The notes under the pieces: generated by a model
Database searches by the model: none
What the model was told of the DNA's origin: nothing
Seen by the model: only the letters and a program-made list of their open reading frames with translations
Assembly: GCF_009928525.1 (NCBI RefSeq)
Contig: NZ_JAABOK010000024.1
Location: 1 to 64,000, forward strand
From: Chitinophaga solisilvae
GTDB taxonomy: Bacteria; Bacteroidota; Bacteroidia; Chitinophagales; Chitinophagaceae
Direction: 5' to 3'
DNA length: 64,000 bases
Position numbers and translations under genes: made by a program
Shown: positions 17,167 to 25,726 of the stretch, one piece after another
Layout of the letters: every line of letters starts with the position of its first letter
How positions within the stretch are numbered: position 1 is the stretch's first letter

Positions 17167-17571
17167 TTATCGTACAACAACGGTATCTATCTTAATATTA
17201 TTGCTGCCCCATCTGAAGTAGTAGGTACCAGGGACGGGCTTTTTAATACTGTAGGTGGTGTTCATTACTATAATACCGGCCAGACAGCTTGTATTAGGTA
17301 AGGCGGGCAGTTTTTCCAGGTCCACAAGGCTGATTTTCGCAGAGTCTCTTACAAAAAACTTACCTAGCCTGGCGCAACCGCTTGATACGTAACTGATTTT
17401 AAAACGCAGGCTATCCGGGCTTCCGGTAGTAACTGCACTTACTTCCGCTACAGGAAAAATACCTTCTATTACCGGATCAACCGGTATCGGTCTTGTAGTG
17501 GCATCGTCTTTCTTACAACCCATAAAACCGGCAACCACGGCCAGTATAAGCATATTTTTACAGAAGAACAT
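17167..17571 (-). CDS. Small surface lipoprotein, unrecognised
   Basis: A 134-residue lipoprotein. MFFCKNMLILAVVAGFMGC is the signal, and the mature protein begins CKKDDATT, which matches the Bacteroidota lipoprotein export signal (Lys then two acids), so surface display is likely. The start at 17571 is kept over Met7 because it supplies the basic n-region residue. The body has two further Cys (SSGCARL and PNTSCLAG) that could form a disulphide, and ends in beta-strand-like YYFRWGSNNIKIDTVVVR. Function unknown. A 23-bp palindrome lies just upstream of the start (17579-17601). Confidence 0.7.
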   Translation of the reverse strand: MFFCKNMLILAVVAGFMGCKKDDATTRPIPVDPVIEGIFPVAEVSAVTTGSPDSLRFKISYVSSGCARLGKFFVRDSAKISLVDLEKLPALPNTSCLAGIIVMNTTYSIKKPVPGTYYFRWGSNNIKIDTVVVR

Positions 17572-17578
17572 GGAATAT

Positions 17579-17601
17579 CATTTGTCGTTAAACGACAAAT
17601 G
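17579..17601. promoter_or_regulatory. 23-bp perfect palindrome upstream of lipoprotein gene
   Basis: CATTTGTCGTT and AACGACAAATG flank a single central base, a perfect two-fold symmetric site 8 bases before the lipoprotein start codon. This is the geometry of a dimeric repressor operator or a short mRNA hairpin near the initiation site. No regulator gene is adjacent. Confidence 0.4.
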
Positions 17602-17630
17602 AAATCAAAAGGTTACAGATTGCCTGATAT

Positions 17631-17882
17631 AATTACGAATTACGAATTACGAATTGCGAATGAGGAACCCATACTTATCAGGCAGGAATTTGGAATTAAT
17701 TATGAATTAAGAATTATGAATTATGAGTTAAAGCGAAGAGCAGAGCGAATGATTTTTTACCTATCCGCTCTGCTCTTCGCTTTAACTCATAATTCATAAT
17801 TCTTAATTCATAATTAATTCCAAATTCCTGCCTGATAAGTATGGGTTCCTCATTCGCAATTCGTAATTCGTAATTCGTAATT
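17631..17882. repeat. Nested heptamer hairpin with 117-bp perfect arms (copy E)
   Basis: Arms 17631-17747 and 17766-17882 are exact reverse complements over 117 bases around an 18-base loop. The outer part is ATTACGA/ATTGCGA heptamers. The middle about 37 bases (from GAGGAACCC to TTTGG) is unique to this element. The inner part is a second hairpin of the same design with variant heptamers (ATTATGA, ATTAAGA) and the core AAAGCGAAGAGCAGAGCG. One element appears to be nested in another. It fills most of the spacer between the lipoprotein gene and leuA. Confidence 0.9.
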
Positions 17883-17950
17883 AAAAAAAAGAGGGACTAC
17901 GGATGGCACTAAACATCCATAATCCCCTACTAAAGCTGCTTTATTGAGAT

Positions 17951-19459
17951 TTAGTATATTTTGTTCAGCGCATCTACGTAGGCGTGAACGGAGGCGTTCA
18001 CGATGTCGGTAGAATAGCCGAAGCCGTAGAATGACTGGCCTTTGTGTTTTACGCGCATGTTTACTTTGCTGATGTCTTCGCTGCCGCCGTGCATGGCCTG
18101 GATGCTGAATTCGTCCAGGTCGATATCATCCTGGATGATGGCGTGGATAGCGTTGATGGTAGCGTTTACGGGACCGTTTCCTGCGGCGCTGGCTTCTTTT
18201 TCTTCACCGTTGATTTTCAGTTTTACGGTAGCCATAGGGCGCAGCGGGTCGCCGCATACAACCTGCAGGAGCGTTACTTTGATAGCTTTGTTATCATCGT
18301 AGTGGTTGGCATCGCCGTCGCCCATGAGTTGTTGCAGATCGGCGTCGCTGATTTCCTTTTTGTTGTCTGCCATTTCCAGGAAGCGCTGGTATACTTCATC
18401 CAGGTTGATTTTCTCCAGCTTGTAGCCGAGGCGCACCAGATGATGTTTCAGTGCGTGGCGGCCGCTGCGGGCGGTAAGGATGATAGCATTGGAGTTGAGG
18501 CCTACATCTTCCGGGTTCAGGATTTCGTAGTTCTCGCGGTGTTTCAGTACGCCGTCCTGGTGAATACCGGAGCTGTGTGCAAAAGCGTTGCGGCCCACGA
18601 TAGCTTTATTGGGCTGTACCGGCATACGCATCATGGTTTCCACGAGGTTGCTGATTTCGTAGATACCTTTTGAATTGATGTTGGTATGATAGCCGAGTGT
18701 GTGGTGTGTTTTCAGGATCATGGCCACTTCTTCGAGAGAGGTATTGCCGGCGCGTTCGCCGATACCGTTGATGGTGCACTCCACCTGTCTGGCGCCGTTC
18801 ACTACACCTGCGATGGTGTTGGCAGTAGCCAGTCCGAGGTCATTATGGCAATGTACGGAGATGATGGCCTTATCGATGTTGGTGACGTGGTCAACGAGGT
18901 ATTTTATTTTAGCGCCGTACTGGTCTGGCAGGCAGTAGCCGTTGGTGTCGGGGATGTTGACGGTGGTGGCGCCTGCAGCGATCACCGCTTCGATCATCTG
19001 AGCCAGGAAGGCGTTGTCTGCACGGCCTGCATCTTCAGCGAAGAATTCCACGTCGTCGGTGAATTTGCGGGCATATTTTACAGCTGCAACGGCGCGCTGA
19101 AGGATATCTTCGCGGGTGCTGTTGAATTTGTATTTGATATGCATATCGGAGGAGCCGATACCGGTGTGGATGCGTTTGCGTTTGGCGAAGCGCAGGGCTT
19201 CTGCTGCTGCGTCAATATCGGTGGTGTTGGCACGGGTCAGGGCGCAGATAACCGGTTCGGTTACCGCCTTGGAAATTTCCACCACGCTCTGGAAGTCGCC
19301 GGGGCTGGAGATGGGGAAGCCTGCTTCGATGATATCCACACCGAGGGCTTCCAGTTTTTTAGCAATCTGAATTTTTTCTACAGTAGTCAGCTGACAGCCA
19401 GGAACCTGTTCGCCGTCGCGCAGCGTAGTATCGAAGACGTATACACGATTTTTATCCAT
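17951..19459 (-). CDS. leuA: 2-isopropylmalate synthase
   Basis: A 502-residue enzyme that condenses 2-ketoisovalerate with acetyl-CoA, the first committed step of leucine synthesis. The TIM-barrel catalytic domain (about 5-275) shows FDTTLRDGEQVPG at residues 9-21 and the metal-binding VHCHNDLGLA near 202. FAHSSGIHQDGVLKH lies near 300 in the linker subdomain. The C-terminal regulatory LeuA dimer domain (about 375-502), the site of leucine feedback inhibition in relatives, is complete. Last gene of the operon leuC-methyltransferase-leuD-leuB-leuA; 25 bp from leuB. Confidence 0.96.
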   Translation of the reverse strand: MDKNRVYVFDTTLRDGEQVPGCQLTTVEKIQIAKKLEALGVDIIEAGFPISSPGDFQSVVEISKAVTEPVICALTRANTTDIDAAAEALRFAKRKRIHTGIGSSDMHIKYKFNSTREDILQRAVAAVKYARKFTDDVEFFAEDAGRADNAFLAQMIEAVIAAGATTVNIPDTNGYCLPDQYGAKIKYLVDHVTNIDKAIISVHCHNDLGLATANTIAGVVNGARQVECTINGIGERAGNTSLEEVAMILKTHHTLGYHTNINSKGIYEISNLVETMMRMPVQPNKAIVGRNAFAHSSGIHQDGVLKHRENYEILNPEDVGLNSNAIILTARSGRHALKHHLVRLGYKLEKINLDEVYQRFLEMADNKKEISDADLQQLMGDGDANHYDDNKAIKVTLLQVVCGDPLRPMATVKLKINGEEKEASAAGNGPVNATINAIHAIIQDDIDLDEFSIQAMHGGSEDISKVNMRVKHKGQSFYGFGYSTDIVNASVHAYVDALNKIY

Positions 19460-19484
19460 GATAGCGTAATGTTTTAGTGGATGA

Positions 19485-20564
19485 TTAATTCAGGTTTTCC
19501 AGTACTTTAGCTCCCATCGCATCTGTACCCATTATGAAGTCGTTAACAGTGTGTTTGTTAGCGATGTCCATCGTTCTGTAGCCTTGTCTGAGGGTAGCTT
19601 CTACGGCTTTGATCACGCGTTGTGATTCTGTTTTCAGGCCGAAGGAGATATCCAGCAGGAGGGCAGCAGAGAGGATAGATGCCAGCGGGTTGGCAATTCC
19701 TTTACCTGCAATGTCGTGTGCGGAACCGTGGATGGGTTCATAGAATCCTACCTTGTCGCCGACGGAGGCAGATGCCAGCATACCCATGGAACCTGCTATC
19801 TGGGAGGCTTCATCGGTGAGGATGTCGCCGAAGAGGTTACCGGTGAGTACCACGTCGAAACGTTTAGGATCTTTTATCAGCTGCATGGCAGCATTGTCTA
19901 TGAACATATGTTCGGTGGCTACATCCGGATATTCCTTTGCTATTTCCTGCACTACTTCTCTCCAGAGGCGGCTGGCTTCGAGTACGTTGGCTTTATCTAC
20001 GGAGCAGAGGCGTTTGTTGCGGGTACGCGCGGCTTCATAGGCTTTGCGGGCAATACGCTCTACTTCATAGCGGTGATATATCATCAGGTCTGACGCAGTG
20101 TTGCGGTCTTCTGTCCTTTTCTTCTCCCCGAAATACACATCGCCTGTTAGCTCCCGGAAGAAGAGGATATCTGCTCCGCGTAATATTTCCGGCTTGATAC
20201 TGGAGGCTTCCAGTAATTCATCAAACAATTTGATCGGGCGGAGATTGGCATACAGGCCCAGTTCCTTTCTGATTTTCAGCAAACCTTGTTCTGGTCTTAC
20301 TTTCAGCGTAGGGTCGTTATCATATTTGGCATGTCCGATAGCGCCAAACAGGATAGCGTCACTGTTCTTGGCTTTTTCCAGCGTTTCATCGGGAAGCGGA
20401 TTGCCCGTAGCTTCGATGGCTACGTGCCCCATGATTCCTTCTTCAAACGTGAAGTTGTGGTGATAGTTTGCAGCGATGGCCGACAGTACTTTTTGTCCCC
20501 ATGCTGTTACTTCCTGTCCTATGCCGTCGCCGGGTATTACCAGGATTTTCTTCTCAACGCCCAT
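19485..20564 (-). CDS. leuB: 3-isopropylmalate dehydrogenase
   Basis: A 359-residue NAD-dependent beta-decarboxylating dehydrogenase giving 2-ketoisocaproate in leucine synthesis. Signature regions: VIPGDGIGQEVT at the N-terminus, GAIGHAKYD, the substrate-binding LRPIKLFDEL and RELTGDVYFGEKKR, and NLFGDILTDEASQIAGSMGM with the metal-binding Asp residues. FYEPIHGSAHDIAGKGIANP binds the nucleotide. Length is normal. It lies 42 bp downstream of leuD and 25 bp upstream of leuA. Confidence 0.96.
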   Translation of the reverse strand: MGVEKKILVIPGDGIGQEVTAWGQKVLSAIAANYHHNFTFEEGIMGHVAIEATGNPLPDETLEKAKNSDAILFGAIGHAKYDNDPTLKVRPEQGLLKIRKELGLYANLRPIKLFDELLEASSIKPEILRGADILFFRELTGDVYFGEKKRTEDRNTASDLMIYHRYEVERIARKAYEAARTRNKRLCSVDKANVLEASRLWREVVQEIAKEYPDVATEHMFIDNAAMQLIKDPKRFDVVLTGNLFGDILTDEASQIAGSMGMLASASVGDKVGFYEPIHGSAHDIAGKGIANPLASILSAALLLDISFGLKTESQRVIKAVEATLRQGYRTMDIANKHTVNDFIMGTDAMGAKVLENLN

Positions 20565-20606
20565 AAATTACTTTTAGCTTTTAGTATATAGCTTGTTTGG
20601 TGTAGC

Positions 20607-21206
20607 TTAAAAATTAAATTCCCTTGTTGTTTCGTATTGTCCTATTTCCTGGCGCAGGCTCAGCAGGTAGTCGATATCATCGTATCCGTTGAGCAGGCAG
20701 GTTTTTTTATACGGGTTGATATCAAAGCTTTCCTTTTCGCCGGTAGCTTTGATGCTGATGAACTGGTTTTCCAGGTCTACTTCGATTTGTGTCTGCGGAT
20801 CGGCTTCGATAGCGCGGAAAATGCTGTCGAGAAAATCTTCGCTCACCTGTACGGGCAGGATGAAGTTATTGAGCGCATTGTTTTTGAAGATGTCGGCGAA
20901 GAAGCTGCTCACCACTACTTTAAAGCCGTAGTCGGCGATGGCCCAGGCGGCATGTTCACGGGAGGAACCGCAACCGAAATTTTTACCGGCCACCAGCACT
21001 TTTCCGCTGTACATGGAATTATTCAGTACGAAGTCGGCTTTAGGCTGATTGTTGGCATCGAAGCGCCAGTCACGGAACAGATTTTCCCCAAAACCATCTC
21101 TGGTAGTAGCTTTCAGGAAGCGTGCCGGGATGATCTGATCGGTGTCAATATTTTCGATGGGTACGGGTACCGCGGTAGAAATCAGGTGTTGAAATATTTT
21201 ACTCAT
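20607..21206 (-). CDS. leuD: 3-isopropylmalate dehydratase small subunit
   Basis: A 199-residue partner of LeuC in isomerising 2-isopropylmalate to 3-isopropylmalate. The N-terminal PVPIENIDTDQIIPARFLK and GKNFGCGSSREHAAWA (about 73-88) are the family's substrate and interface motifs. It is separated from leuC by a methyltransferase gene, which is unusual, but short spacers (12-14 bp) keep all of them in one operon. Confidence 0.96.
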   Translation of the reverse strand: MSKIFQHLISTAVPVPIENIDTDQIIPARFLKATTRDGFGENLFRDWRFDANNQPKADFVLNNSMYSGKVLVAGKNFGCGSSREHAAWAIADYGFKVVVSSFFADIFKNNALNNFILPVQVSEDFLDSIFRAIEADPQTQIEVDLENQFISIKATGEKESFDINPYKKTCLLNGYDDIDYLLSLRQEIGQYETTREFNF

Positions 21207-21220
21207 GATGATGTTGCTGT

Positions 21221-21970
21221 TTAAATTTTTATGGCAGATACCCGCAGGCGAACGTAATCAGCATACAGGCTGCCATCGCGGGTGAGGGCGGGGGCCAGTT
21301 CCTGCTGCACCTGCTGCAGGATGCTGATTTTATCTTTTTCCGGAACGGCGGCAAAGAAATGATGTCCGAACATCTCCAGCCAGTCGATGATACCGGTTGC
21401 GGCGTCTGCCAGTTGTGTAGGGCGGTCAAAGAAATGGATACGGTCTATCCTGAATCCTGCCTTTTCGAGCAGGGTGGCGTATTCCGCGGGGGAAGGGAAA
21501 TACCAGAACGGTATGTAGGTATGTCCGTGGGCAGCCATCACTTTTTCAAGTGTTGTGAGGATGCTTTGTACATTACCCTTTCCTCCCATTTCAATCACCA
21601 GTCTGCCACCTTTATTCAGGTGGGCATGCATGCGTTCAATGGCTTTTTCTTTTTCGCGGACCCAGTGGAGGGTGGCGTTGGAGAAGATGGCATCGAAGGT
21701 TTCCGGTAACGAAAAGCTGGTAGCATCGGCTACTTTAAAGGTTACGTCCGGGAAATGCTGTTGTGCGCTGTGCACCATTTCCACGGAGGCGTCGATCCCT
21801 GTTACGCTGGCGCCTGCGGCGGCCAGCTGTGAGGTAAGTTCGCCGGTACCGCAGCCCAGGTCCAGGATGGACTCTCCGGCCTGTGGTTGCAGCCAGTCTT
21901 CCACCAGGCTGTTGCCATAGCCGAAGACGAAGGCGTGCTTATCTTTATATAATGCTGCGTTCCAGGACAT
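21221..21970 (-). CDS. SAM-dependent methyltransferase inside the leu operon (trans-aconitate methyltransferase-like)
   Basis: A 249-residue class I methyltransferase. ILDLGCGTGELTSQLA (about 35-50) is SAM motif I; TGIDASVEMV, VADATSFSL, FDAIFSNATLHWV and GGRLVIEMGG follow in order. The overall arrangement resembles the Tam (trans-aconitate 2-methyltransferase) group. It sits between leuC (12-bp gap) and leuD (14-bp gap). Because LeuCD is an aconitase-family enzyme and yeast Tmt1 methylates 3-isopropylmalate as well as trans-aconitate, a carboxyl methyltransferase acting on a pathway intermediate or dead-end is a reasonable hypothesis. Substrate is not provable from sequence. Confidence 0.8.
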   Translation of the reverse strand: MSWNAALYKDKHAFVFGYGNSLVEDWLQPQAGESILDLGCGTGELTSQLAAAGASVTGIDASVEMVHSAQQHFPDVTFKVADATSFSLPETFDAIFSNATLHWVREKEKAIERMHAHLNKGGRLVIEMGGKGNVQSILTTLEKVMAAHGHTYIPFWYFPSPAEYATLLEKAGFRIDRIHFFDRPTQLADAATGIIDWLEMFGHHFFAAVPEKDKISILQQVQQELAPALTRDGSLYADYVRLRVSAIKI

Positions 21971-21982
21971 GATGCGGTTGGT

Positions 21983-23377
21983 TTATAAACTACGTACGTC
22001 TGTTACTCTTCCTGTCAGCGCAGCAGCAGCGGCGGTAAGCGGGCTGGCGAGGAAAGTACGTGCATTGGGTCCCTGGCGGCCTTCAAAGTTGCGGTTGGAG
22101 GTAGAGATACAGTACATGCCGGCAGGAACTTTATCTTCGTTCATGCCCAGGCAGGCGGAGCATCCGGGTTCGCGCAGCTGGAAGCCGGCGTCAGCAAAGA
22201 TCTTGTCGATACCTTCCTGTTTAGCCTGCGCTTCTACCTGTTTGGAACCTGGTACTATCCATACCACCACATCTTCCGCCTTCTGTTTTCCTTTCACAAA
22301 ATCTGCCACCAGCCGCAGGTCTTCGATGCGGGAGTTGGTACAGCTGCCGATGAAAACATAATCTATCTTCTTGCCCAGCAGTGCGCTGCCCGGCTGCAGA
22401 TCCATATATTCCAGGGATTTCTTGAAAGAAGGTCTTTCCTTCTCTTCTACTTCACCCAGTGCCGGGATATGCTGCGTAACGCCCATGCCCATACCGGGGT
22501 TGGTACCGTAGGTAATCTGCGGTTCTATATCGGCTGCGTCGAAAGACAGTATCGTATCAAACTGCGCATCGCTGTCGGAATACAGGGTTTTCCAGTACGC
22601 CAGGGCTTTGTCCCAGTCTGCGCCCTGTGGAGCGAACTCGCGGCCCTTGATATAGTTAAAGGTGGTTTCATCCGGGGCGATGAGGCCTCCGCGTGCGCCC
22701 ATCTCAATACTCATATTGCAGATGGTCATACGCGCTTCCATGCTCAGGCTGCGGATCGCTTCGCCGGCATATTCCACGAAATAGCCGGTAGCGCCGGAAG
22801 CAGAGATTTTAGAGATGATATATAAGATGATATCTTTTGACAGCACACCGTTTTTCAGCTGGCCGTTCACTTCAATTTTCATGCGTTTGGGCTTGTATTG
22901 CAGGATGCACTGCGTAGCAAGCACCTGTTCTACTTCGGAAGTGCCGATACCAAAGGCCACTGCGCCAAAAGCGCCATGGGTGCTGGTATGGCTGTCGCCG
23001 CACACGATGGTCATGCCTGGCAGGGTGATGCCCAGCTCAGGTCCTATCACGTGTACGATGCCCTGGTACGGATGGCCGAGACCATACAGCTCAACGCCGA
23101 ATTCGGCCGTATTTTTGGTCAGCATCTCTACCTGATGACGGCTGAGCGCCTCTTTAATAGGCAGGTGCTGATCCATTGTCGGCACGTTGTGATCTGCTGT
23201 GGCCCTGGTTTTCTGCGGACGAAACACCGGAATTCCGCGTTTGCGCAAACCATCGAATGCCTGCGGACTGGTTACTTCGTGAATAAAATGCGTGTTAATG
23301 TACACGGCATCCGGATATCCCGCCTTGCTCATCACAATATGACTATCCCAGATTTTATCAAATAACGTTTTTCCCAT
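21983..23377 (-). CDS. leuC: 3-isopropylmalate dehydratase large subunit
   Basis: A 464-residue aconitase-family subunit that carries the [4Fe-4S] cluster. Cluster cysteines are seen in FIGSCTNSR (near 343) and EPGCSACLGMN (near 404 and 407). TIVCGDSHTSTHGAFGA (about 127-143) and the N-terminal MGKTLFDKIWDSH are typical. First gene of the leu operon, divergent from the gene at 23531 across a 153-bp spacer with no leader-peptide attenuator recognised. Confidence 0.97.
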   Translation of the reverse strand: MGKTLFDKIWDSHIVMSKAGYPDAVYINTHFIHEVTSPQAFDGLRKRGIPVFRPQKTRATADHNVPTMDQHLPIKEALSRHQVEMLTKNTAEFGVELYGLGHPYQGIVHVIGPELGITLPGMTIVCGDSHTSTHGAFGAVAFGIGTSEVEQVLATQCILQYKPKRMKIEVNGQLKNGVLSKDIILYIISKISASGATGYFVEYAGEAIRSLSMEARMTICNMSIEMGARGGLIAPDETTFNYIKGREFAPQGADWDKALAYWKTLYSDSDAQFDTILSFDAADIEPQITYGTNPGMGMGVTQHIPALGEVEEKERPSFKKSLEYMDLQPGSALLGKKIDYVFIGSCTNSRIEDLRLVADFVKGKQKAEDVVVWIVPGSKQVEAQAKQEGIDKIFADAGFQLREPGCSACLGMNEDKVPAGMYCISTSNRNFEGRQGPNARTFLASPLTAAAAALTGRVTDVRSL

Positions 23378-23410
23378 CCTTATTGCTTCCTTTTAAAATG
23401 TTTATACCTT

Positions 23411-23418
23411 CAAATCTA
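23411..23418 (-). promoter_or_regulatory. Possible -7 box for the leu operon
   Basis: The minus strand reads TAGATTTG here, matching the Bacteroidota -7 consensus TAnnTTTG, about 33 bases before the leuC start. No convincing -33 TTG is seen at the right spacing, so support is weak. A plus-strand match, TATCTTTG at 23425-23432, could serve the divergent gene at 23531. Confidence 0.3.
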
Positions 23419-23530
23419 ATGGTCTATCTTTGATTGCCATATCGCTAAATTTGCTTTAATTACAACTTTTAAAACACCTTGATACACATCAACTAACTGT
23501 ATATCAATTATTTATAAGATTTTATTAACG

Positions 23531-25084
23531 ATGCCCAACAGTCAAAGCGACGCCTTATTCATATTAATAAAAACTCTTACAAAAGCAGAAAAACGCAATT
23601 TTCAGCTGGCGTTCAACAAAAACAACACAAAGGACGATGTACTGTTCATCCAGCTTTTCAATACGCTGGACAAAATGAAAGAGTACGACGAGGAACAGAT
23701 ACTGAAGAAGGTACCCGATTTAAAGAAACAGCAGCTAAGCAATGTAAAGGCACACCTTTACAAACACCTGCTGTCCAGCCTCCGGCAGCTGTACAAACAG
23801 AAAGATCCGCTGATAGACCTGCGCGAACAGCTGGACCATGCCCGCGTACTCTATAACAAGGGGTTATATAACCAGAGCCTGAAAATCCTGGCCAAAGCCA
23901 AAACACTGGCGATGGAACAGGAAGAAGTAATGCTGGGGTATGAAATCATTGAATTTGAAAAACTGATTGAATCCAGACATATCACCCGCAGCCTGGAAAA
24001 CCGCGCCGAAGCGCTCAGCGCAGAGTCGCGGCAGATAGAACTGCAGCTCACCAATATCAGCCGCCTCAGCACCCTGTCATTACGGATGTACGGGCTATAC
24101 CTGAAATTAGGCCACGCCCGCAACGAACGGGACGCCGAGATGGTGAAGTCCTTCTTTGAAAGCCAGCTGCCACAGCGGGATTACTCCCTGATGAGCTTCT
24201 ATGAGAAAATATACCTGTATCAGGCATCTTCCTGGTACTATTATATTTTGCAGGACTTCGTCATGTATTACCGTTACACACAAAAGTGGGTAGACCTGTT
24301 CAAACAATATCCGTCCCTGCAACGCACGGATATGGACCTGTATATCAAAGCCCAGCACAACCTGCTGACCGCCCACTTTTATACCTCCAATTCGGAAAAG
24401 TTCAAGAGCGCACTGTGCGACCTGGAGAGCTTCATCAAAGCGAATGAAGAACATTTCCATGAGAATACCCGCACCTCTGCCTTTGTATACCTGTACACCG
24501 CAAAAATCAACCGGTACTTCCTGGAAGGCACATTCAGCCAGGGCCTGGCGATGGTGCCGGAGCTGGAAACAGAGATCAGCAACCATACCCTCAAGATTGA
24601 TCAGCACCGCGTACTGGTATTCTATTATAAAATAGCCTGCCTGTATTTTGGTAGCGGCGACAACAGCAAGGCCATCGTTTATCTGAACAAGATCATTAAC
24701 CTGAAAATCGGTAACCTCCGCGCAGATATACAGTGCTTTGCCCGTATACTTCATCTCATTGCGCACTACGAGCTGGAGAATTACAGCCTGGTAGAATACC
24801 TGATCAAATCAGTATATCATTTTATTTCCAAACACAAAGACCTTGGGCTGGTCATGGAAGAAATCATGAAGTTCCTGCGCAGGTATATCTATGCGAACCC
24901 GAAAGAGCTGCGCAGCGCCTTCGTAGACCTGAAAGACAGGCTGGAACAGATCTCCGAAGATCCCTACGAACGCCGGTCCTTCCTTTACCTCGATATTATT
25001 TCCTGGCTGGAAAGCAAGATAGACAGCATTCCCGTACAGGAAGTGATACATAGAAAATTCATCAATAAAGAAAAAAGAATCTGA
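23531..25084 (+). CDS. Conserved alpha-helical (TPR-like) cytoplasmic protein, function unknown
   Basis: A 517-residue protein without signal peptide or membrane segments. It is almost wholly alpha-helical, with helix-turn-helix pairs of about 34-40 residues through residues 90-420, in the manner of TPR or related solenoids. The N-terminus (ALFILIKTLTKAEKRNFQLA) is typical of a Bacteroidota conserved hypothetical family often ending in a basic tail (HRKFINKEKRI here). It overlaps the FMN reductase start by one base (TGATG), so the two are translationally coupled. No enzyme motif is recognised; a scaffold or regulatory role is inference. Confidence 0.7.
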   Translation: MPNSQSDALFILIKTLTKAEKRNFQLAFNKNNTKDDVLFIQLFNTLDKMKEYDEEQILKKVPDLKKQQLSNVKAHLYKHLLSSLRQLYKQKDPLIDLREQLDHARVLYNKGLYNQSLKILAKAKTLAMEQEEVMLGYEIIEFEKLIESRHITRSLENRAEALSAESRQIELQLTNISRLSTLSLRMYGLYLKLGHARNERDAEMVKSFFESQLPQRDYSLMSFYEKIYLYQASSWYYYILQDFVMYYRYTQKWVDLFKQYPSLQRTDMDLYIKAQHNLLTAHFYTSNSEKFKSALCDLESFIKANEEHFHENTRTSAFVYLYTAKINRYFLEGTFSQGLAMVPELETEISNHTLKIDQHRVLVFYYKIACLYFGSGDNSKAIVYLNKIINLKIGNLRADIQCFARILHLIAHYELENYSLVEYLIKSVYHFISKHKDLGLVMEEIMKFLRRYIYANPKELRSAFVDLKDRLEQISEDPYERRSFLYLDIISWLESKIDSIPVQEVIHRKFINKEKRI

Positions 25085-25647
25085 TGTCCGAACAGAAAAA
25101 GTACCATTTTATTGCCATATCCGGCAGTTTAAGAAAAGGCTCCTACAACACGATGACCCTGAAAGCCCTGCAATCGCTGGCACCTTCTCACATTACCATA
25201 GAACAGGCCTCCATAGCGGATATCCCATTCTATAATGCAGACCTTCACACCGAGCAGCTCCCCGAACAGGTAGTGCCGCTGGTGAAAAAAATCAAAGAAT
25301 CAGACGGTGTTATTTTCGTTTCTCCGGAGTACAACTACTCTATTCCCGGAGCGCTGAAAAACGCGATAGACGTGCTTTCCAGGCATCCGGACAAACCATT
25401 CAACGAAAAAGCCGTGGCTATTCTGGGCGCCAGCCAGGGACAAATAGGCACTGCACGTATGCAGTATCACCTGCGCCAGGTAATGGTTTTCCTGAATGCG
25501 TTTGTCATCAACAAACCGGAAATCATGATCGGACACGCACAACATAAATTTGATGAAAACGGCAACCTGACAGACGAGTTCATCTCGAAGCAGCTGCCAC
25601 TGTTACTGGAGTCTCTGTGCAGACTGAGTGACAAAATGGGCGCATAA
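25084..25647 (+). CDS. NADPH-dependent FMN reductase family flavoprotein
   Basis: A 187-residue flavodoxin-like protein. ISGSLRKGSYNTMTLKAL (13-30) is the FMN phosphate-binding loop, and SPEYNYSIPGALKNAIDVLS (about 80-99) is the isoalloxazine-contacting signature of the chromate/azo/quinone reductase (YieF/ArsH-like) family. Likely a soluble reductase that transfers hydride from NAD(P)H to quinones or other acceptors. It is translationally coupled to the helical protein upstream and followed by a strong terminator (25663-25710). Confidence 0.88.
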   Translation: MSEQKKYHFIAISGSLRKGSYNTMTLKALQSLAPSHITIEQASIADIPFYNADLHTEQLPEQVVPLVKKIKESDGVIFVSPEYNYSIPGALKNAIDVLSRHPDKPFNEKAVAILGASQGQIGTARMQYHLRQVMVFLNAFVINKPEIMIGHAQHKFDENGNLTDEFISKQLPLLLESLCRLSDKMGA

Positions 25648-25662
25648 CCCCACCACATAAAT

Positions 25663-25710
25663 ACAGCGGCTGACCCAAAAGCATTCTTTTACTTTTCGGT
25701 CAGCCGCTGT
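25663..25710. terminator. Bidirectional terminator
   Basis: ACAGCGGCTGACC (25663-25675) pairs with GGTCAGCCGCTGT (25698-25710), and inside the stem AAAAG/CTTTT pair after one mismatch. It lies between convergent genes ending at 25647 and 25727. Confidence 0.8.
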
Positions 25711-25726
25711 TATAGTATATAGTATA

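Noticed and set aside
18044..19477. Plus-strand frames opposite leuA
   Set aside because: They are antisense to a conserved gene and lack any domain.
23378..23530. Leucine attenuator or T-box before leuC
   Set aside because: No Leu-codon-rich leader peptide and no alternating stems are seen in the 153-bp spacer.
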